From contig NZ_BDCJ01000009.1 of assembly GCF_001613445.1 (NCBI RefSeq), positions 1-64,000 of the forward strand: a stretch of 64,000 nt of DNA, given 5' to 3'. Below the pieces are notes generated by a model, which was given only the letters and a program-made list of their open reading frames with translations, was not told the origin of the DNA and did no database searches. This DNA is from Nocardia grenadensis NBRC 108939 (lineage in GTDB: Bacteria; Actinomycetota; Actinomycetes; Mycobacteriales; Mycobacteriaceae). The stretch's first letter is position 1. Each line of letters begins with the position of its first letter. Below, piece after piece: positions 9,752 to 21,057 of this stretch. A program made the translations under genes and the position numbers.

Positions 9752-9757
9752 TACCGT
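9752..9757 (+). promoter_or_regulatory. Putative -10 element TACCGT before pyrG
   Basis: TACCGT lies eight bases before the pyrG GTG, which has no ribosome-binding site in between. This suggests a leaderless or nearly leaderless pyrG transcript. Confidence 0.4.
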
Positions 9758-9759
9758 GA

Positions 9760-12146
<2,387 letters not shown>

Positions 12147-12159
12147 CCGGGGGCCGCCG

Positions 12160-13101
12160 GTGCGGGAGGTCGATATCTTCCTGGACCATCTGGCCGTGGA
12201 GCGGGGTGCCGCGCGCAGCACCCTCTCCGCGTACCGCCGGGATCTGTCCCGCTACCGGGAGTTTCTGAGTGCACGCGGCCGCACCGACCTGGCCTCCGTC
12301 GTGGAGCGCGATATCACTGAGTTCGCGGTGGCTCTGCGGGCCGGCGACGCGCCGCATCCCCCGCTGGCGCCGGGCTCGGTGGCACGGGCCCTGATCGCGG
12401 TGCGGGGGCTGCACCGGTTCGCGGCCGCCGAAGGGCTGACCGGCGCCGATGTCGCGCATGCCGTCAAACCACCGATGGTGGGCCAGCGGCTGCCCAAAGC
12501 GCTCCCGGTGGATCAGGTGTTGCGGCTGCTGGACGCGGCGGATGCCGGCGCCGGGACCGGGGGGGAAGCCGCGGCGCGGGGGCTGCGTGACCGGGCGCTG
12601 CTGGAACTGCTGTACTCCACCGGCGCGCGGATCTCGGAGACCGTCGGACTCGATATCGACGACCTCGACCTCGACGACCGGGCGGTCGCCCTGCGCGGTA
12701 AGGGCGGTAAACAGCGGATCGTGCCGATCGGCCGCCCCGCGCTGGCCGCGGTGGACGCCTACCTGGTGCGGGGCCGGCCCGCCCTCGCGGCCCGCGCCCG
12801 CCGGTATATACCCGGCGCGGCGGCCGCGGTGTTCCTGAACGTGCGCGGCGGACGGTTGTCCCGGCAGAGCGCCTGGCAGGTGCTCCAACGCGCCGCCGAG
12901 CACGCCGGGATCACCGCCACGGTGTCCCCACACACCCTGCGGCATTCGTTCGCCACCCATCTGCTCGACGGTGGCGCCGATGTGCGGGTCGTCCAGGAAC
13001 TACTGGGCCACGCGTCGGTGACCACCACCCAGATCTACACATTGGTCACGGTGGGGACGCTGCGCGAGGTCTGGGCGACGGCCCACCCGCGGGCGCGGTG
13101 A
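12160..13101 (+). CDS. xerD: Tyrosine recombinase XerD
   Basis: 313 aa. N-terminal SAM-like core-binding domain (about 1-95), then the catalytic domain with all active residues: Arg in TGARISE (about 157), Lys in [19 protein letters not shown] (His and Arg), LGHAS and the nucleophile Tyr in TQIYT (about 292). With XerC it resolves chromosome dimers at dif; the protein is the Rv1701 orthologue. Its place beside parA and scpAB groups chromosome-partition genes. Confidence 0.95.
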   Translation: MREVDIFLDHLAVERGAARSTLSAYRRDLSRYREFLSARGRTDLASVVERDITEFAVALRAGDAPHPPLAPGSVARALIAVRGLHRFAAAEGLTGADVAHAVKPPMVGQRLPKALPVDQVLRLLDAADAGAGTGGEAAARGLRDRALLELLYSTGARISETVGLDIDDLDLDDRAVALRGKGGKQRIVPIGRPALAAVDAYLVRGRPALAARARRYIPGAAAAVFLNVRGGRLSRQSAWQVLQRAAEHAGITATVSPHTLRHSFATHLLDGGADVRVVQELLGHASVTTTQIYTLVTVGTLREVWATAHPRAR

Positions 13102-13249
13102 GCGGGTGTGTGCTCGGCGTGACGCCGCAGGCCACGCCGTGAACACCAACACGCCGCGGATACACGCGGCGCTCGAGCGGGGTCAACCGGTAGCGTCTAG
13201 GACTAGCCGGACCGTGGCGAAAGCGAGACCGTGCCTTGATCGGCCTCGT

Positions 13250-13255
13250 TACGCT
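13250..13255 (+). promoter_or_regulatory. Putative -10 TACGCT for parA-der operon
   Basis: The 199-base gap between xerD and parA holds the most likely promoter of the parA to der operon. TACGCT fits the actinobacterial -10 consensus TANNNT and would start transcription near 13262, leaving a 40-base leader with AGGAG at 13287. No convincing -35 at the right spacing is visible, and TAGCGT at about 13190 is an alternative. Confidence 0.35.
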
Positions 13256-13300
13256 CTACGAGGTGACGGACGGGTAGGAACATATAAGGAGCAGCGGATC

Positions 13301-14239
13301 GTGACGACAGCCGGATCGGCGGACTCGCCCAAGGGCGCCGAGAGCGACGATCGCGCCGCGTCTGTGTGGGGCGCGGGCCCCGAACCCGTTCCTGCCGACG
13401 CCGCGCTCGGGCCGACGGGCCGGCCCCGGCGTGCGGTCCCGGATCCGCCCGAGCCGTCGCACGAGGGCAATGCGCTCATCGTGGCGATGTGCAATCAGAA
13501 AGGCGGGGTGGGTAAGACCACCTCGACCATCAATCTCGGTGCGGCGCTGGCCGAATACGGCCGCCGGGTACTGCTGGTGGATCTCGATCCGCAGGGCGCG
13601 CTGTCGGCGGGGCTGGGTGTGGCACACCACGATCTGGACCTGACCGTGCACAATCTGCTCATCGGGGCGCCGGTGAGCGCCGATGACGTGCTCATGCAGA
13701 CCAAGGTCGAGAATCTGGATCTGCTGCCCAGCAATATCGACCTGTCGGCGGCCGAGATCCAGTTGGTGAACGAGGTCGGCCGCGAGCAGTCGCTGGGCCG
13801 TGCGCTGGAACCGATCCGCGACCGCTACGACTACATCCTCATCGACTGCCAGCCGTCGCTGGGCCTGCTCACCGTGAATGCGCTCGCCTGCTCCGACGGG
13901 GTGATCATCCCGATGGAATGCGAGTACTTCTCGTTGCGCGGGCTGGCCCTGCTCAACGACACTGTGGAGAAGGTCCGGGACCGGCTGAACCCGCGGCTGA
14001 GTCTGTACGGCATCGTGGTGACCATGTTCGATGCCCGGTTGCTGCATTCCCGCCAGGTGATGGCGCGGGTGGTGGAGGTATTCGGGGAACTGGTCTACGA
14101 CACCGCGATCGCGCGGACGGTCCGGTTCCCGGATGCCAGCGTCGCCGGTGAACCGATCACCACCTGGGCGCCGAAATCCAGTGGCGCCGAAGCGTATCGG
14201 GCGATGGCACGGGAAGTCATCCACCGGTCCGGTCGGTGA
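13301..14239 (+). CDS. parA: ParA-family partition ATPase (Rv1708-like)
   Basis: 312 aa. The deviant Walker A KGGVGKTTSTINLG (about 67-80), A' LLVDLDPQGALSAG and Walker B YDYILIDCQPSLG identify a ParA/Soj ATPase. About 60 residues before the P-loop are Pro/Glu-rich and probably disordered. It resembles Rv1708, the second ParA-like protein of mycobacteria, encoded with scpAB rather than parB. The GTG at 13301 follows ATAAGGAGCAG; the stop overlaps the scpA start. Confidence 0.9.
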   Translation: MTTAGSADSPKGAESDDRAASVWGAGPEPVPADAALGPTGRPRRAVPDPPEPSHEGNALIVAMCNQKGGVGKTTSTINLGAALAEYGRRVLLVDLDPQGALSAGLGVAHHDLDLTVHNLLIGAPVSADDVLMQTKVENLDLLPSNIDLSAAEIQLVNEVGREQSLGRALEPIRDRYDYILIDCQPSLGLLTVNALACSDGVIIPMECEYFSLRGLALLNDTVEKVRDRLNPRLSLYGIVVTMFDARLLHSRQVMARVVEVFGELVYDTAIARTVRFPDASVAGEPITTWAPKSSGAEAYRAMAREVIHRSGR

Positions 14240-15141
14240 GCGGGCCGTCCCGGCCGGCATCGTCGACGATCAGCGAATCCGCCGCGCCCGCGGATCCGGC
14301 GGGGCCGGCAGCGGAGAAGTCGGGTTTCCATCTGCGGTTGAGCAATTTCGAAGGCCCGTTCGACCTGCTGCTCCAGTTGATCTCGCAACGCCGTCTCGAT
14401 GTGACCGAGGTGGCGCTGCACAAGGTCACCGACGAATTCATCGCCTACACCAAAGCGTTGACCGCCGGATTGAACCAGCCGGGCAGTTCGCTGCGCACGG
14501 ACAAGATCCTGGATCAGACCACCGAGTTCCTGGTGGTCGCGGCGACCCTGCTCGATCTGAAGGCGGCTCGGCTGCTGCCGTCTGGCGAGGTGACCGATCC
14601 CGACGATCTGGAGTTGCTCGAGGCCCGGGATCTGCTGTTCGCCCGGCTGCTGCAATACCGGGCGTTCAAGCAGGTCGCCGAGCTGCTCGGGGAACTGGAG
14701 GCGGCCGCGTTGCGCCGGTATCCGCGCAGTGTCGGCTTGGAGGAGCGGTTCGCGAGCCTGCTGCCGGAGGTCACCCTCGGGGTGGAGGCAGCCGGGTTCG
14801 CCGAGATCGCGGCGGCGGCGTTCCGGCCGCGGCCGGTGCCGACCGTGGGCCTCGACCATCTGCACGCGCACGCGATATCGGTGGCGGAGCAGGCGACGCT
14901 CGTGCTGGAGCGGCTGCGCGCACGCGGCGTGGGGGTATGGACCACGTTCGCCGAGTTGGTGGCCGATTGCGCGGCGCCGATCCAGATCGTGGCGCGGTTC
15001 CTGGCTTTGCTCGAGCTGTATCGGGGTAAGACGATCGAGTTCGACCAGCCCGATCCGCTGGGGCCATTGGCGGTGCGCTGGATAGGTGACGACGTGGACG
15101 GCGGTGCCGCGCCGGTGACCATAGAAGAGGACTACGGATGA
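14236..15141 (+). CDS. scpA: Segregation and condensation protein ScpA
   Basis: 301 aa kleisin. The N-terminal domain has the family hallmark FHLRLSNFEGPFDLLLQLISQRRLDVTEV (about 32-60) and DQTTEFLVVAATLLDLKAARLLP; a winged-helix C-terminal domain ends it. It bridges SMC heads together with ScpB. The first 30 residues are an Ala/Ser/Pro extension. The GTG start overlaps the parA stop; the stop TGA overlaps the ATG of a 51-codon ORF. Confidence 0.95.
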   Translation: MSGPSRPASSTISESAAPADPAGPAAEKSGFHLRLSNFEGPFDLLLQLISQRRLDVTEVALHKVTDEFIAYTKALTAGLNQPGSSLRTDKILDQTTEFLVVAATLLDLKAARLLPSGEVTDPDDLELLEARDLLFARLLQYRAFKQVAELLGELEAAALRRYPRSVGLEERFASLLPEVTLGVEAAGFAEIAAAAFRPRPVPTVGLDHLHAHAISVAEQATLVLERLRARGVGVWTTFAELVADCAAPIQIVARFLALLELYRGKTIEFDQPDPLGPLAVRWIGDDVDGGAAPVTIEEDYG

Positions 15142-15293
15142 GCGAGCCGGGCCCGAAGGCGGGCGTGTGGCACGGCCGGGCGGGATCCCGCACACATCCG
15201 CGGCGAATAGAGCACGGATGGGCCGGGACCGGAAGGCGGGAGCGTGACGTGACCATCTCGGGCTCTCGCGCGTACGTGGAGGACGGAGCATGA
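15138..15293 (+). CDS. 51-codon bridging ORF between scpA and scpB
   Basis: An uninterrupted ATG-to-TGA frame of 51 codons overlaps scpA by four bases (ATGA) and scpB by four bases (ATGA). The predicted peptide starts MSEPGPKAGVWHGRAG and ends ISGSRAYVEDGA; it is basic in the middle and matches no family I know. Both overlaps look like translational coupling, so it may be a real small protein or simply a translated leader that carries ribosomes from scpA to scpB. In M. tuberculosis the two scp genes are adjacent without such an ORF. Confidence 0.45.
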   Translation: MSEPGPKAGVWHGRAGSRTHPRRIEHGWAGTGRRERDVTISGSRAYVEDGA

Positions 15294-15946
15294 CCGAGGC
15301 TGTGACCGATATCGCGCCCGAGCCGCTGGACGACGACGAATTCCGGGCGGCACTCGAGGCGCTGCTGCTCGTGGTGGACACTCCCGCGCCGGTGGAGCAG
15401 CTGGCCGCCGCGCTGGCGGAGACCCCGCAGCGGGTGGAACGCGCCCTGCGGGAGATGTCGGCGGAACTGGCCGCCCGGCGTAGCGGAATCGATCTGCGTT
15501 TCGCCGGGGACGGGTGGCGCTTCTATACTCGCAGCGAGTACGCACCGTATGTGGAGCGTATGTTGCTCGACGGCGCCCGGTCGAAGTTGACCAGGGCGGC
15601 TCTGGAGACGCTGGCGGTGGTGGCATACCGTCAGCCGGTGACCCGGGCCCGGGTCAGCGCGGTGCGCGGTGTCAACGTCGACGGTGTGATGCGCACCCTG
15701 CTGGCCAGGGGGTTGATCACCGAGGCGGGCACCGACCCGGAAACCAACGGCACGCTGTACGGCACCACCGAACTGTTCCTGGAACGGATCGGTTTGGCGT
15801 CGCTGAGCGATCTGCCGCCATTGGCGCCCCTGCTGCCGGGGGTGGACCTGATCGATGAGATCAACGACAGTCTGGAGACGGACCCCCGCTACACCAGGCT
15901 GCGAAAACCCGCCGAGGAAGATCTGAACCTCGGCGCCGAGGATTGA
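15290..15946 (+). CDS. scpB: Segregation and condensation protein ScpB
   Basis: 218 aa. Tandem winged-helix domains with the ScpB patterns EFRAALEALLLVVDTPAPVEQLA, GIDLRFAGDGWRFYTRSEYAPYV, TRAALETLAVVAYRQPVTRARVSAVRGVNVDGV and TEAGTDPETNGTLYGTTELFLE. It forms a dimer that binds ScpA and the SMC complex. The ATG overlaps the stop of the 51-codon ORF and is preceded by GGAGGACGGAGC. Confidence 0.95.
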   Translation: MTEAVTDIAPEPLDDDEFRAALEALLLVVDTPAPVEQLAAALAETPQRVERALREMSAELAARRSGIDLRFAGDGWRFYTRSEYAPYVERMLLDGARSKLTRAALETLAVVAYRQPVTRARVSAVRGVNVDGVMRTLLARGLITEAGTDPETNGTLYGTTELFLERIGLASLSDLPPLAPLLPGVDLIDEINDSLETDPRYTRLRKPAEEDLNLGAED

Positions 15947-15955
15947 CAGGAAAAC

Positions 15956-17245
15956 GTGAAGACACCCGCTCGCCGAGACGGCATACCGGATCGTAAGAAA
16001 AGTGGCGACCAGGCCGGTCGCGGCCGCGGCGCCCCCCGGACGGGGGATGCTCGCCGCGGTGGCGGTGATACGCCTCGCACCGCCCGCACCGGAGGACCGC
16101 GCAGTACCGAACGGGGGGCCCGCAGCGACCAGCTGCCGCGCTCCGGGCGTGCCGCGGGTGCGGAATCGCCGGCCGGCGGACGCGGTGCCCGCACCGGTGG
16201 CGGTCGCGGTGGTTTCGCGACACCGGGCCGCGCGGGTGCGGCCGGGACCGGTCGCGGCGGCCCCGCGGGATCGTCCCGGGCCGGATCCGCGGGCCGCGGT
16301 GGTTCCGCGGGGACGGGCCGGGGCGGCTCGACCGCGGCGGGCCGCAGTGGCGCCGCCGGATCGCGGACCGGTGGCCGCCCGGCCGGCGGTACGGCCCGTC
16401 GGGCACAGAGCGCTCGTTCCGGGAGCAGCGCCCCGCAGCTGAACAATGCGAAACCGGCCCGGCATCAGCATGTGGAACCGGGTGAATCCGGTCACGTGAA
16501 GTTGCCGTGGGGAGAAGGCGAACGCCTGCAGAAGGTGCTGGCCAAGGCCGGGGTGGCCTCCCGCCGGGCCGCCGAGGAGATGATCGAGCAGGGGCGCGTC
16601 GAGGTCGACGGCATCATCGTGCGCGAACAGGGTCTGCGCATCGACCCGGAGAACGCCGTGGTGCGGGTGGACGGGACCCGGGTGGTGGTGCGCGAGGAAC
16701 TCGTGCACCTGGCCCTGAACAAGCCCAAGGGCTGGCAGTCCACCATGTCCGACGATCTGGGCCGGCCCTGTGTCGGCGATATCGTCGCCGAGCGGGTCGC
16801 GGCCGGGCAACGGCTGTTCCATGTCGGCCGGTTGGACGCCGATACCGAAGGGTTGCTGCTGCTCACCAATGACGGCGATCTGGCGCACCGGCTGATGCAC
16901 CCCTCCTTCGAGGTGTCCAAGACCTACCTGGCGACCGTGCAGGGCGAAGTGCACCGTTCGATCGGCAAGATCCTGCGCGAGGGCGTGGAGCTCGACGACG
17001 GACCGGCCAAGGTGGACCGCTTCCAGGTGCTCGAGGTCGACGAGGGACGTTCGCTGGTGAAGGTGGTGTTGCACGAGGGGCGCAAACATATCGTGCGGCG
17101 GCTGCTGGACGCGGTCGGGCATCCGGTGACCAGGCTCGTCCGCACCCATATCGGCCCGGTCGTCCTGAACGACCAACGTCCGGGCACGCTGCGCGTGCTG
17201 GGGCGCGATGAAATCGGCAAACTCTACGAGGCGGTGTCTTTGTGA
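15956..17245 (+). CDS. rluB: 23S rRNA pseudouridine synthase RluB-type, long RGG-like N-terminus
   Basis: 429 aa, against about 250 for Rv1711. Residues 1 to about 185 are a basic Arg/Gly/Ser/Ala-rich disordered arm ([25 protein letters not shown] and similar). Then come an S4 domain ([20 protein letters not shown]) and an RsuA/RluB catalytic domain with [18 protein letters not shown] (catalytic Asp) and [22 protein letters not shown]. It isomerises a uridine of 23S rRNA near the peptidyl-transferase centre. GTG start at 15956; the stop overlaps cmk. Confidence 0.92.
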   Translation: MKTPARRDGIPDRKKSGDQAGRGRGAPRTGDARRGGGDTPRTARTGGPRSTERGARSDQLPRSGRAAGAESPAGGRGARTGGGRGGFATPGRAGAAGTGRGGPAGSSRAGSAGRGGSAGTGRGGSTAAGRSGAAGSRTGGRPAGGTARRAQSARSGSSAPQLNNAKPARHQHVEPGESGHVKLPWGEGERLQKVLAKAGVASRRAAEEMIEQGRVEVDGIIVREQGLRIDPENAVVRVDGTRVVVREELVHLALNKPKGWQSTMSDDLGRPCVGDIVAERVAAGQRLFHVGRLDADTEGLLLLTNDGDLAHRLMHPSFEVSKTYLATVQGEVHRSIGKILREGVELDDGPAKVDRFQVLEVDEGRSLVKVVLHEGRKHIVRRLLDAVGHPVTRLVRTHIGPVVLNDQRPGTLRVLGRDEIGKLYEAVSL

Positions 17246-18009
17246 ACGGTGTGGAAGCTCCGGTGGGGGTCGTCGTGGATCCGGCCCGCGACCGGTCCCT
17301 GGTCGTCGCGATGGACGGTCCTTCGGGGACCGGTAAGTCCAGTGTGTCGCGGCGGCTGGCGGTACGGCTTTCGGCCCGCTACCTCGATACCGGCGCCATG
17401 TACCGGGTCGCCACGCTGCAGGTGCTGCGGGCGGGCGTCGACCCGGCGGATTCCGCCGCGGTGGCCGCGACGGTCACCGATATGCCGTTGCGGATCGGCA
17501 CCGATCCCGACCGGGAACTGATCGAACTCGACGGTGACGATGTGCGTAGCGAGATCCGCGGAGCCGAGGTCACCGCGGCCGTGTCGGCGGTCTCGGCGGT
17601 GCCGGAGGTGCGGGAGCAGCTGGTGGCGCTGCAGCGCGAGATCGCGGTGAGCGCGGGCCGTATCGTGGTCGAGGGCCGGGATATCGGTACAACCGTCCTG
17701 CCCGACGCCGACGCCAAGATCTATCTGACCGCGTCCGCGCAGGCGCGCGCCCATCGGCGTAATCAGCAGAACATCGCCGAGGGCCGCGGGGACGACTACG
17801 CCGGGGTCCTCGCCGATGTAGAGCGCCGTGACCGCCTCGATTCGACGCGTGCGGTGTCGCCGCTGCGGCGGGCCGAGGACGCGGTGCAGGTCGACACCAG
17901 CGAACTGACCATGGACGAGACCATCGAGGAGCTGTACCGCGAGGTCGGCCGGCAGTTGGACCGGCCGCGGGATCGTGCCGCGGCGCGCAGCCGGGGAGTT
18001 GCCGGATGA
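17242..18009 (+). CDS. cmk: Cytidylate kinase
   Basis: 255 aa. P-loop [14 protein letters not shown] (about 21-34), [37 protein letters not shown] and the LID arginines in [14 protein letters not shown]. It phosphorylates CMP and dCMP. The GTG start overlaps the rluB stop and the TGA overlaps the der ATG (ATGA), the usual actinobacterial rluB-cmk-der coupling. Confidence 0.95.
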   Translation: MNGVEAPVGVVVDPARDRSLVVAMDGPSGTGKSSVSRRLAVRLSARYLDTGAMYRVATLQVLRAGVDPADSAAVAATVTDMPLRIGTDPDRELIELDGDDVRSEIRGAEVTAAVSAVSAVPEVREQLVALQREIAVSAGRIVVEGRDIGTTVLPDADAKIYLTASAQARAHRRNQQNIAEGRGDDYAGVLADVERRDRLDSTRAVSPLRRAEDAVQVDTSELTMDETIEELYREVGRQLDRPRDRAAARSRGVAG

Positions 18010-19433
18010 GCGGGGACACCGTGAGTGACGTACTCGCCGGCGACGGCGTCTGGAGCGACGAATCGGAGTGGGAGCTCACCGATATCGCCGGTGACGGCGA
18101 AGCCGCCGATCATGTGCCGATGCCCACCCTGGCCGTGGTCGGCCGCCCGAACGTCGGTAAATCGACGCTGGTCAACCGCATTCTGGGCCGCCGCGAAGCC
18201 GTGGTCGAGGATGTGCCCGGGGTGACCCGGGACCGGGTGTCCTACGAGGCCAACTGGGCGGGCCGCCGCTTCTGGGTGCAGGACACCGGTGGCTGGGAAC
18301 CCGATGCCAAGGGCCTGCAGCAGTCGGTGGCTCGGCAGGCGGAACTCGCCATGCGCACCGCCGATGCCATTGTGCTGGTGGTCGACGCGGTGGTCGGCGC
18401 GACCGCCACCGACGAGGCCGCGGTCAAGGTGCTGCGGCGGGCGAAGACACCGGTCATCCTGGTCGCCAACAAGGTCGACGACCAGCGCCTGGAGGCCGAC
18501 GCGGCCGCCCTGTGGTCGCTGGGGCTCGGGGAGCCGCGCATGGTTTCCGCCGCGCACGGCCGCGGCACCGGTGATCTGCTCGACGATGTGCTCGATGTGC
18601 TGCCGGAGACCCCGCGGGAACTCGGCGGGCCCGGCGGCGGGCCACGCCGGGTGGCGCTGGTCGGGAAACCGAACGTCGGTAAGTCGAGCCTGCTGAACAA
18701 ACTGAGCGGTGACGAGCGGTCGGTGGTGCACGATATCGCCGGCACCACCGTCGACCCGGTGGATTCACTGGTGGAACTGGGCGGCAAGGTCTGGCGTTTC
18801 GTCGATACCGCCGGGTTGCGGCGGAAGGTCGCCAACGCCAGCGGTACCGAGTACTACGCCTCGTTGCGCACCAAATCGGCGCTGGAGGCCTCCGAGGTGG
18901 CGATCATGCTGATCGACGCCGCGCAGCCCATCACCGAACAGGACCTGCGGGTGATCAGCCTGGTCGCGGACTCCGGGCGAGCTCTGGTGCTGGCGTTCAA
19001 CAAATGGGATCTGGTGGACGAGGACCGCCGCCTGCAACTCGAGCGTGAGGTCGATCGCGATCTGGTGCGGGTGCCGTGGGCGCAGCGGGTCAATATCTCC
19101 GCGCAGACGGGCCGAGCGGTGCAGAAGCTCGTCCCGGCCATGGAGACCGCGCTGGAATCCTGGGACAAACGGATTTCGACCGGCCGTCTGAACACCTGGT
19201 TGAAAGAGGTGGTCGCCGCGACACCGCCGCCCATGCGCGGCGGTCGGCTGCCCCGCGTATTGTTCGCCACCCAGGCGACTACCAGGCCGCCGACCTTCGT
19301 CCTGTTCACCACCGGGTTCCTGGAGGCGGGCTATCGCCGGTTCCTGGAGCGGCGGCTGCGCGAGGAGTTCGGTTTTGCCGGGTCGCCGGTGCGGATCTCG
19401 GTCCGGGTCCGGGAGAAGCGCGCCAAGAAGTGA
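18006..19433 (+). CDS. der: Ribosome-assembly GTPase Der (EngA)
   Basis: 475 aa with two tandem GTPase domains: [24 protein letters not shown] and NKVDDQ in the first, [13 protein letters not shown] (near 220), DTAGLRRK and NKWDLVD in the second. A KH-like domain follows ([15 protein letters not shown] to [13 protein letters not shown]). It matures the 50S subunit. About 35 acidic residues precede the first G domain, as in Rv1713. Confidence 0.97.
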   Translation: MSGDTVSDVLAGDGVWSDESEWELTDIAGDGEAADHVPMPTLAVVGRPNVGKSTLVNRILGRREAVVEDVPGVTRDRVSYEANWAGRRFWVQDTGGWEPDAKGLQQSVARQAELAMRTADAIVLVVDAVVGATATDEAAVKVLRRAKTPVILVANKVDDQRLEADAAALWSLGLGEPRMVSAAHGRGTGDLLDDVLDVLPETPRELGGPGGGPRRVALVGKPNVGKSSLLNKLSGDERSVVHDIAGTTVDPVDSLVELGGKVWRFVDTAGLRRKVANASGTEYYASLRTKSALEASEVAIMLIDAAQPITEQDLRVISLVADSGRALVLAFNKWDLVDEDRRLQLEREVDRDLVRVPWAQRVNISAQTGRAVQKLVPAMETALESWDKRISTGRLNTWLKEVVAATPPPMRGGRLPRVLFATQATTRPPTFVLFTTGFLEAGYRRFLERRLREEFGFAGSPVRISVRVREKRAKK

Positions 19434-19873
19434 ACCCCGGTGCTCATCCGCCGCGGAAGCGGGTGAGCACCGGCGTTTCCGGCCCGTGAGGCCCGCCGGC
19501 AGCGGGGGGATGCGTGCCACGGGTCGCGGCGGGACCGGATGCCGGCCGGTGGTAGCACGTGCCGCGCCGCCTCTTCACGGCGGAGCTCGGCGCGGGTGCC
19601 CGGACGGAACTTCGGCTCCCGGCCGCAGCCGCAGCTGTCGTATCGCGTCCCGGCGCTCAGTACTGCGGCGACCACCGACCAGGTGGTGCGGTCGTTTCGC
19701 CAGACTGGGGCGAAGTCCGTTCCGGCGCAGTACATTTCGTTTCCACAACGGGGGCACCGTACCGTACGGCCGAGCGCGGACCCGCCCCGGGCCCGCGATT
19801 TCAGCGCTGCTGCGATATCCGGCACGACGGGCAGATGTAGTGCGCCCGATACCGATATGACCTGTCGTCGCAT
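19331..19873 (-). CDS. Possible zinc-ribbon protein, C-terminus doubtful
   Basis: From an ATG at 19873 the minus strand reads 180 codons. The first 115 look coding: [15 protein letters not shown], then [20 protein letters not shown], a Trp-containing stretch, and [11 protein letters not shown], giving two Cys pairs suitable for zinc. After about 19540 the frame turns into Arg/Ser-rich sequence that runs through the der terminator and 103 bases of the der coding end, which is unlikely for a real gene. Either the true gene ends by a frameshift near 19530 or the ribbon is a remnant. I do not recognise the family. Confidence 0.35.
   Translation of the reverse strand: MRRQVISVSGALHLPVVPDIAAALKSRARGGSALGRTVRCPRCGNEMYCAGTDFAPVWRNDRTTWSVVAAVLSAGTRYDSCGCGREPKFRPGTRAELRREEAARHVLPPAGIRSRRDPWHASPRCRRASRAGNAGAHPLPRRMSTGVHFLARFSRTRTEIRTGDPAKPNSSRSRRSRNRR
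19437..19473 (+). terminator. Terminator of the parA-der operon
   Basis: A 15-bp stem (19437-19451 with 19459-19473, one G-U pair) around the loop CGCGGAA begins four bases after the der stop and is followed by CGTTTCC. It marks the end of the conserved plus-strand operon. Confidence 0.75.
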
Positions 19874-19972
19874 ACGTGGGTGAGAATAGCGGGCCCGCGC
19901 CGGAATATGCTCCGGAGAGCCGGGGCCGGTCCGGTTTCGTCCACCGGGGCGGATACGGAGGGAGTAGACATC

Positions 19973-20851
19973 ATGGTCAGTCGCCGCGCCCGGGCGCTGT
20001 CGATGTTTCTGCGGGTCACCCGCAAACGCGGTATGGCGACCGCCGCGAAGGCGCGGGCCGCCATGGCCGAACCCGCCGGCACCCACACTCCGCCGCGGCG
20101 GTTGCGGCGGCGGCACCGGGTCGAAGAACGCCTCGTCGACGGATTTCCCTGCTATCGCGTGACTCCCCGGACGGCGCCGGAGTCCGGGAAAGTCGTCGTC
20201 TATCTGCACGGCGGTAGCTTCTTCCGGGAGATCAGCTGGTGGCACTGGCGGTTCGTCGATCGGCTCGTCACAGCCGGGCATCGGGTCGAGGTGCCGATCT
20301 ATCCGCTGGCGCCGCGGTACACCTACCGATCGGCTCGGCCGTATCTGCTCGCGGTGTACCGGGAGGTGATCGGTGCGGTGGATCCCGGGCGGGTGCTGCT
20401 CGCCGGGGATTCCGCCGGTGGCACCCTGGCGTTGCTGCTCGCCCAGGCACTGCCGGATGCCGGGCTGCCCGGCCCGGCGCGGCTGATCCTGTTCGCGCCG
20501 TGTCTCGATATGCGCCTGTCCGCGCCGGAGATCGACCGGGTGCAGGCGGACGACCCGTGGCTGGCGCGGCCCGGCCTGCTCGAGGCGGGACGCGTCTGGG
20601 CCGGCGGGGACGACCTCGGGCTGCCGGAACTGAGCCCGATCAACGGTCCGGTGGACGGGCTACCGGAAACGGATCTCTTCGTGGGCACGCACGACATTCT
20701 GTACCCCGACGCGCGCGCGTTCGCCGAACGTGGCGGCGCGCGCGTGCGTCTCGTCGCCGAACCCGGTCTGTTCCATGTGTATCCGCTCGCTCCGGTCCCC
20801 GAGGCACGTCCCGTGGTGAAAGCGGTCCTGACCACATTGAATGCGCTGTGA
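19973..20851 (+). CDS. Alpha/beta-hydrolase, HSL-type esterase/lipase
   Basis: 292 aa. The oxyanion motif HGGSFF (about 79) and nucleophile elbow GDSAGG (Ser about 146) are those of the hormone-sensitive-lipase family; the acid is the Asp of GTHDILYPD and the base the His of GLFHVYP. About 50 basic residues precede the fold and may lie at the membrane. Likely a carboxylesterase of medium-chain acyl esters, substrate unknown. The ATG at 19973 is chosen because GGAGGGAG lies upstream. Confidence 0.88.
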   Translation: MVSRRARALSMFLRVTRKRGMATAAKARAAMAEPAGTHTPPRRLRRRHRVEERLVDGFPCYRVTPRTAPESGKVVVYLHGGSFFREISWWHWRFVDRLVTAGHRVEVPIYPLAPRYTYRSARPYLLAVYREVIGAVDPGRVLLAGDSAGGTLALLLAQALPDAGLPGPARLILFAPCLDMRLSAPEIDRVQADDPWLARPGLLEAGRVWAGGDDLGLPELSPINGPVDGLPETDLFVGTHDILYPDARAFAERGGARVRLVAEPGLFHVYPLAPVPEARPVVKAVLTTLNAL

Positions 20852-21057
20852 GCGGCCGCACCGGCCGCCGTCGCCGGAGCGTGGCGCGCGCCGCGGACGC
20901 GGAAACGCCGGGCCGCCCGGGGAACTCGTGAACAGCCTGTGAACGCCTACGGAATTCGGTTGATTCGACCGTGACGATGCATCGCGGAGCAAAGGCCGGT
21001 ACCGTACCCGGGCGTGACTACTTGTCTGCCATCGAATCACCCGAGGCGGGAGCCGTA

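Noticed and set aside
14771..17176. An 801-codon open frame on the minus strand opposite scpA, scpB and rluB
   Set aside because: It is antisense to three well-recognised genes and made of Arg/Pro/His-rich sequence, as expected from high-GC codon bias; no motif or ribosome-binding site.
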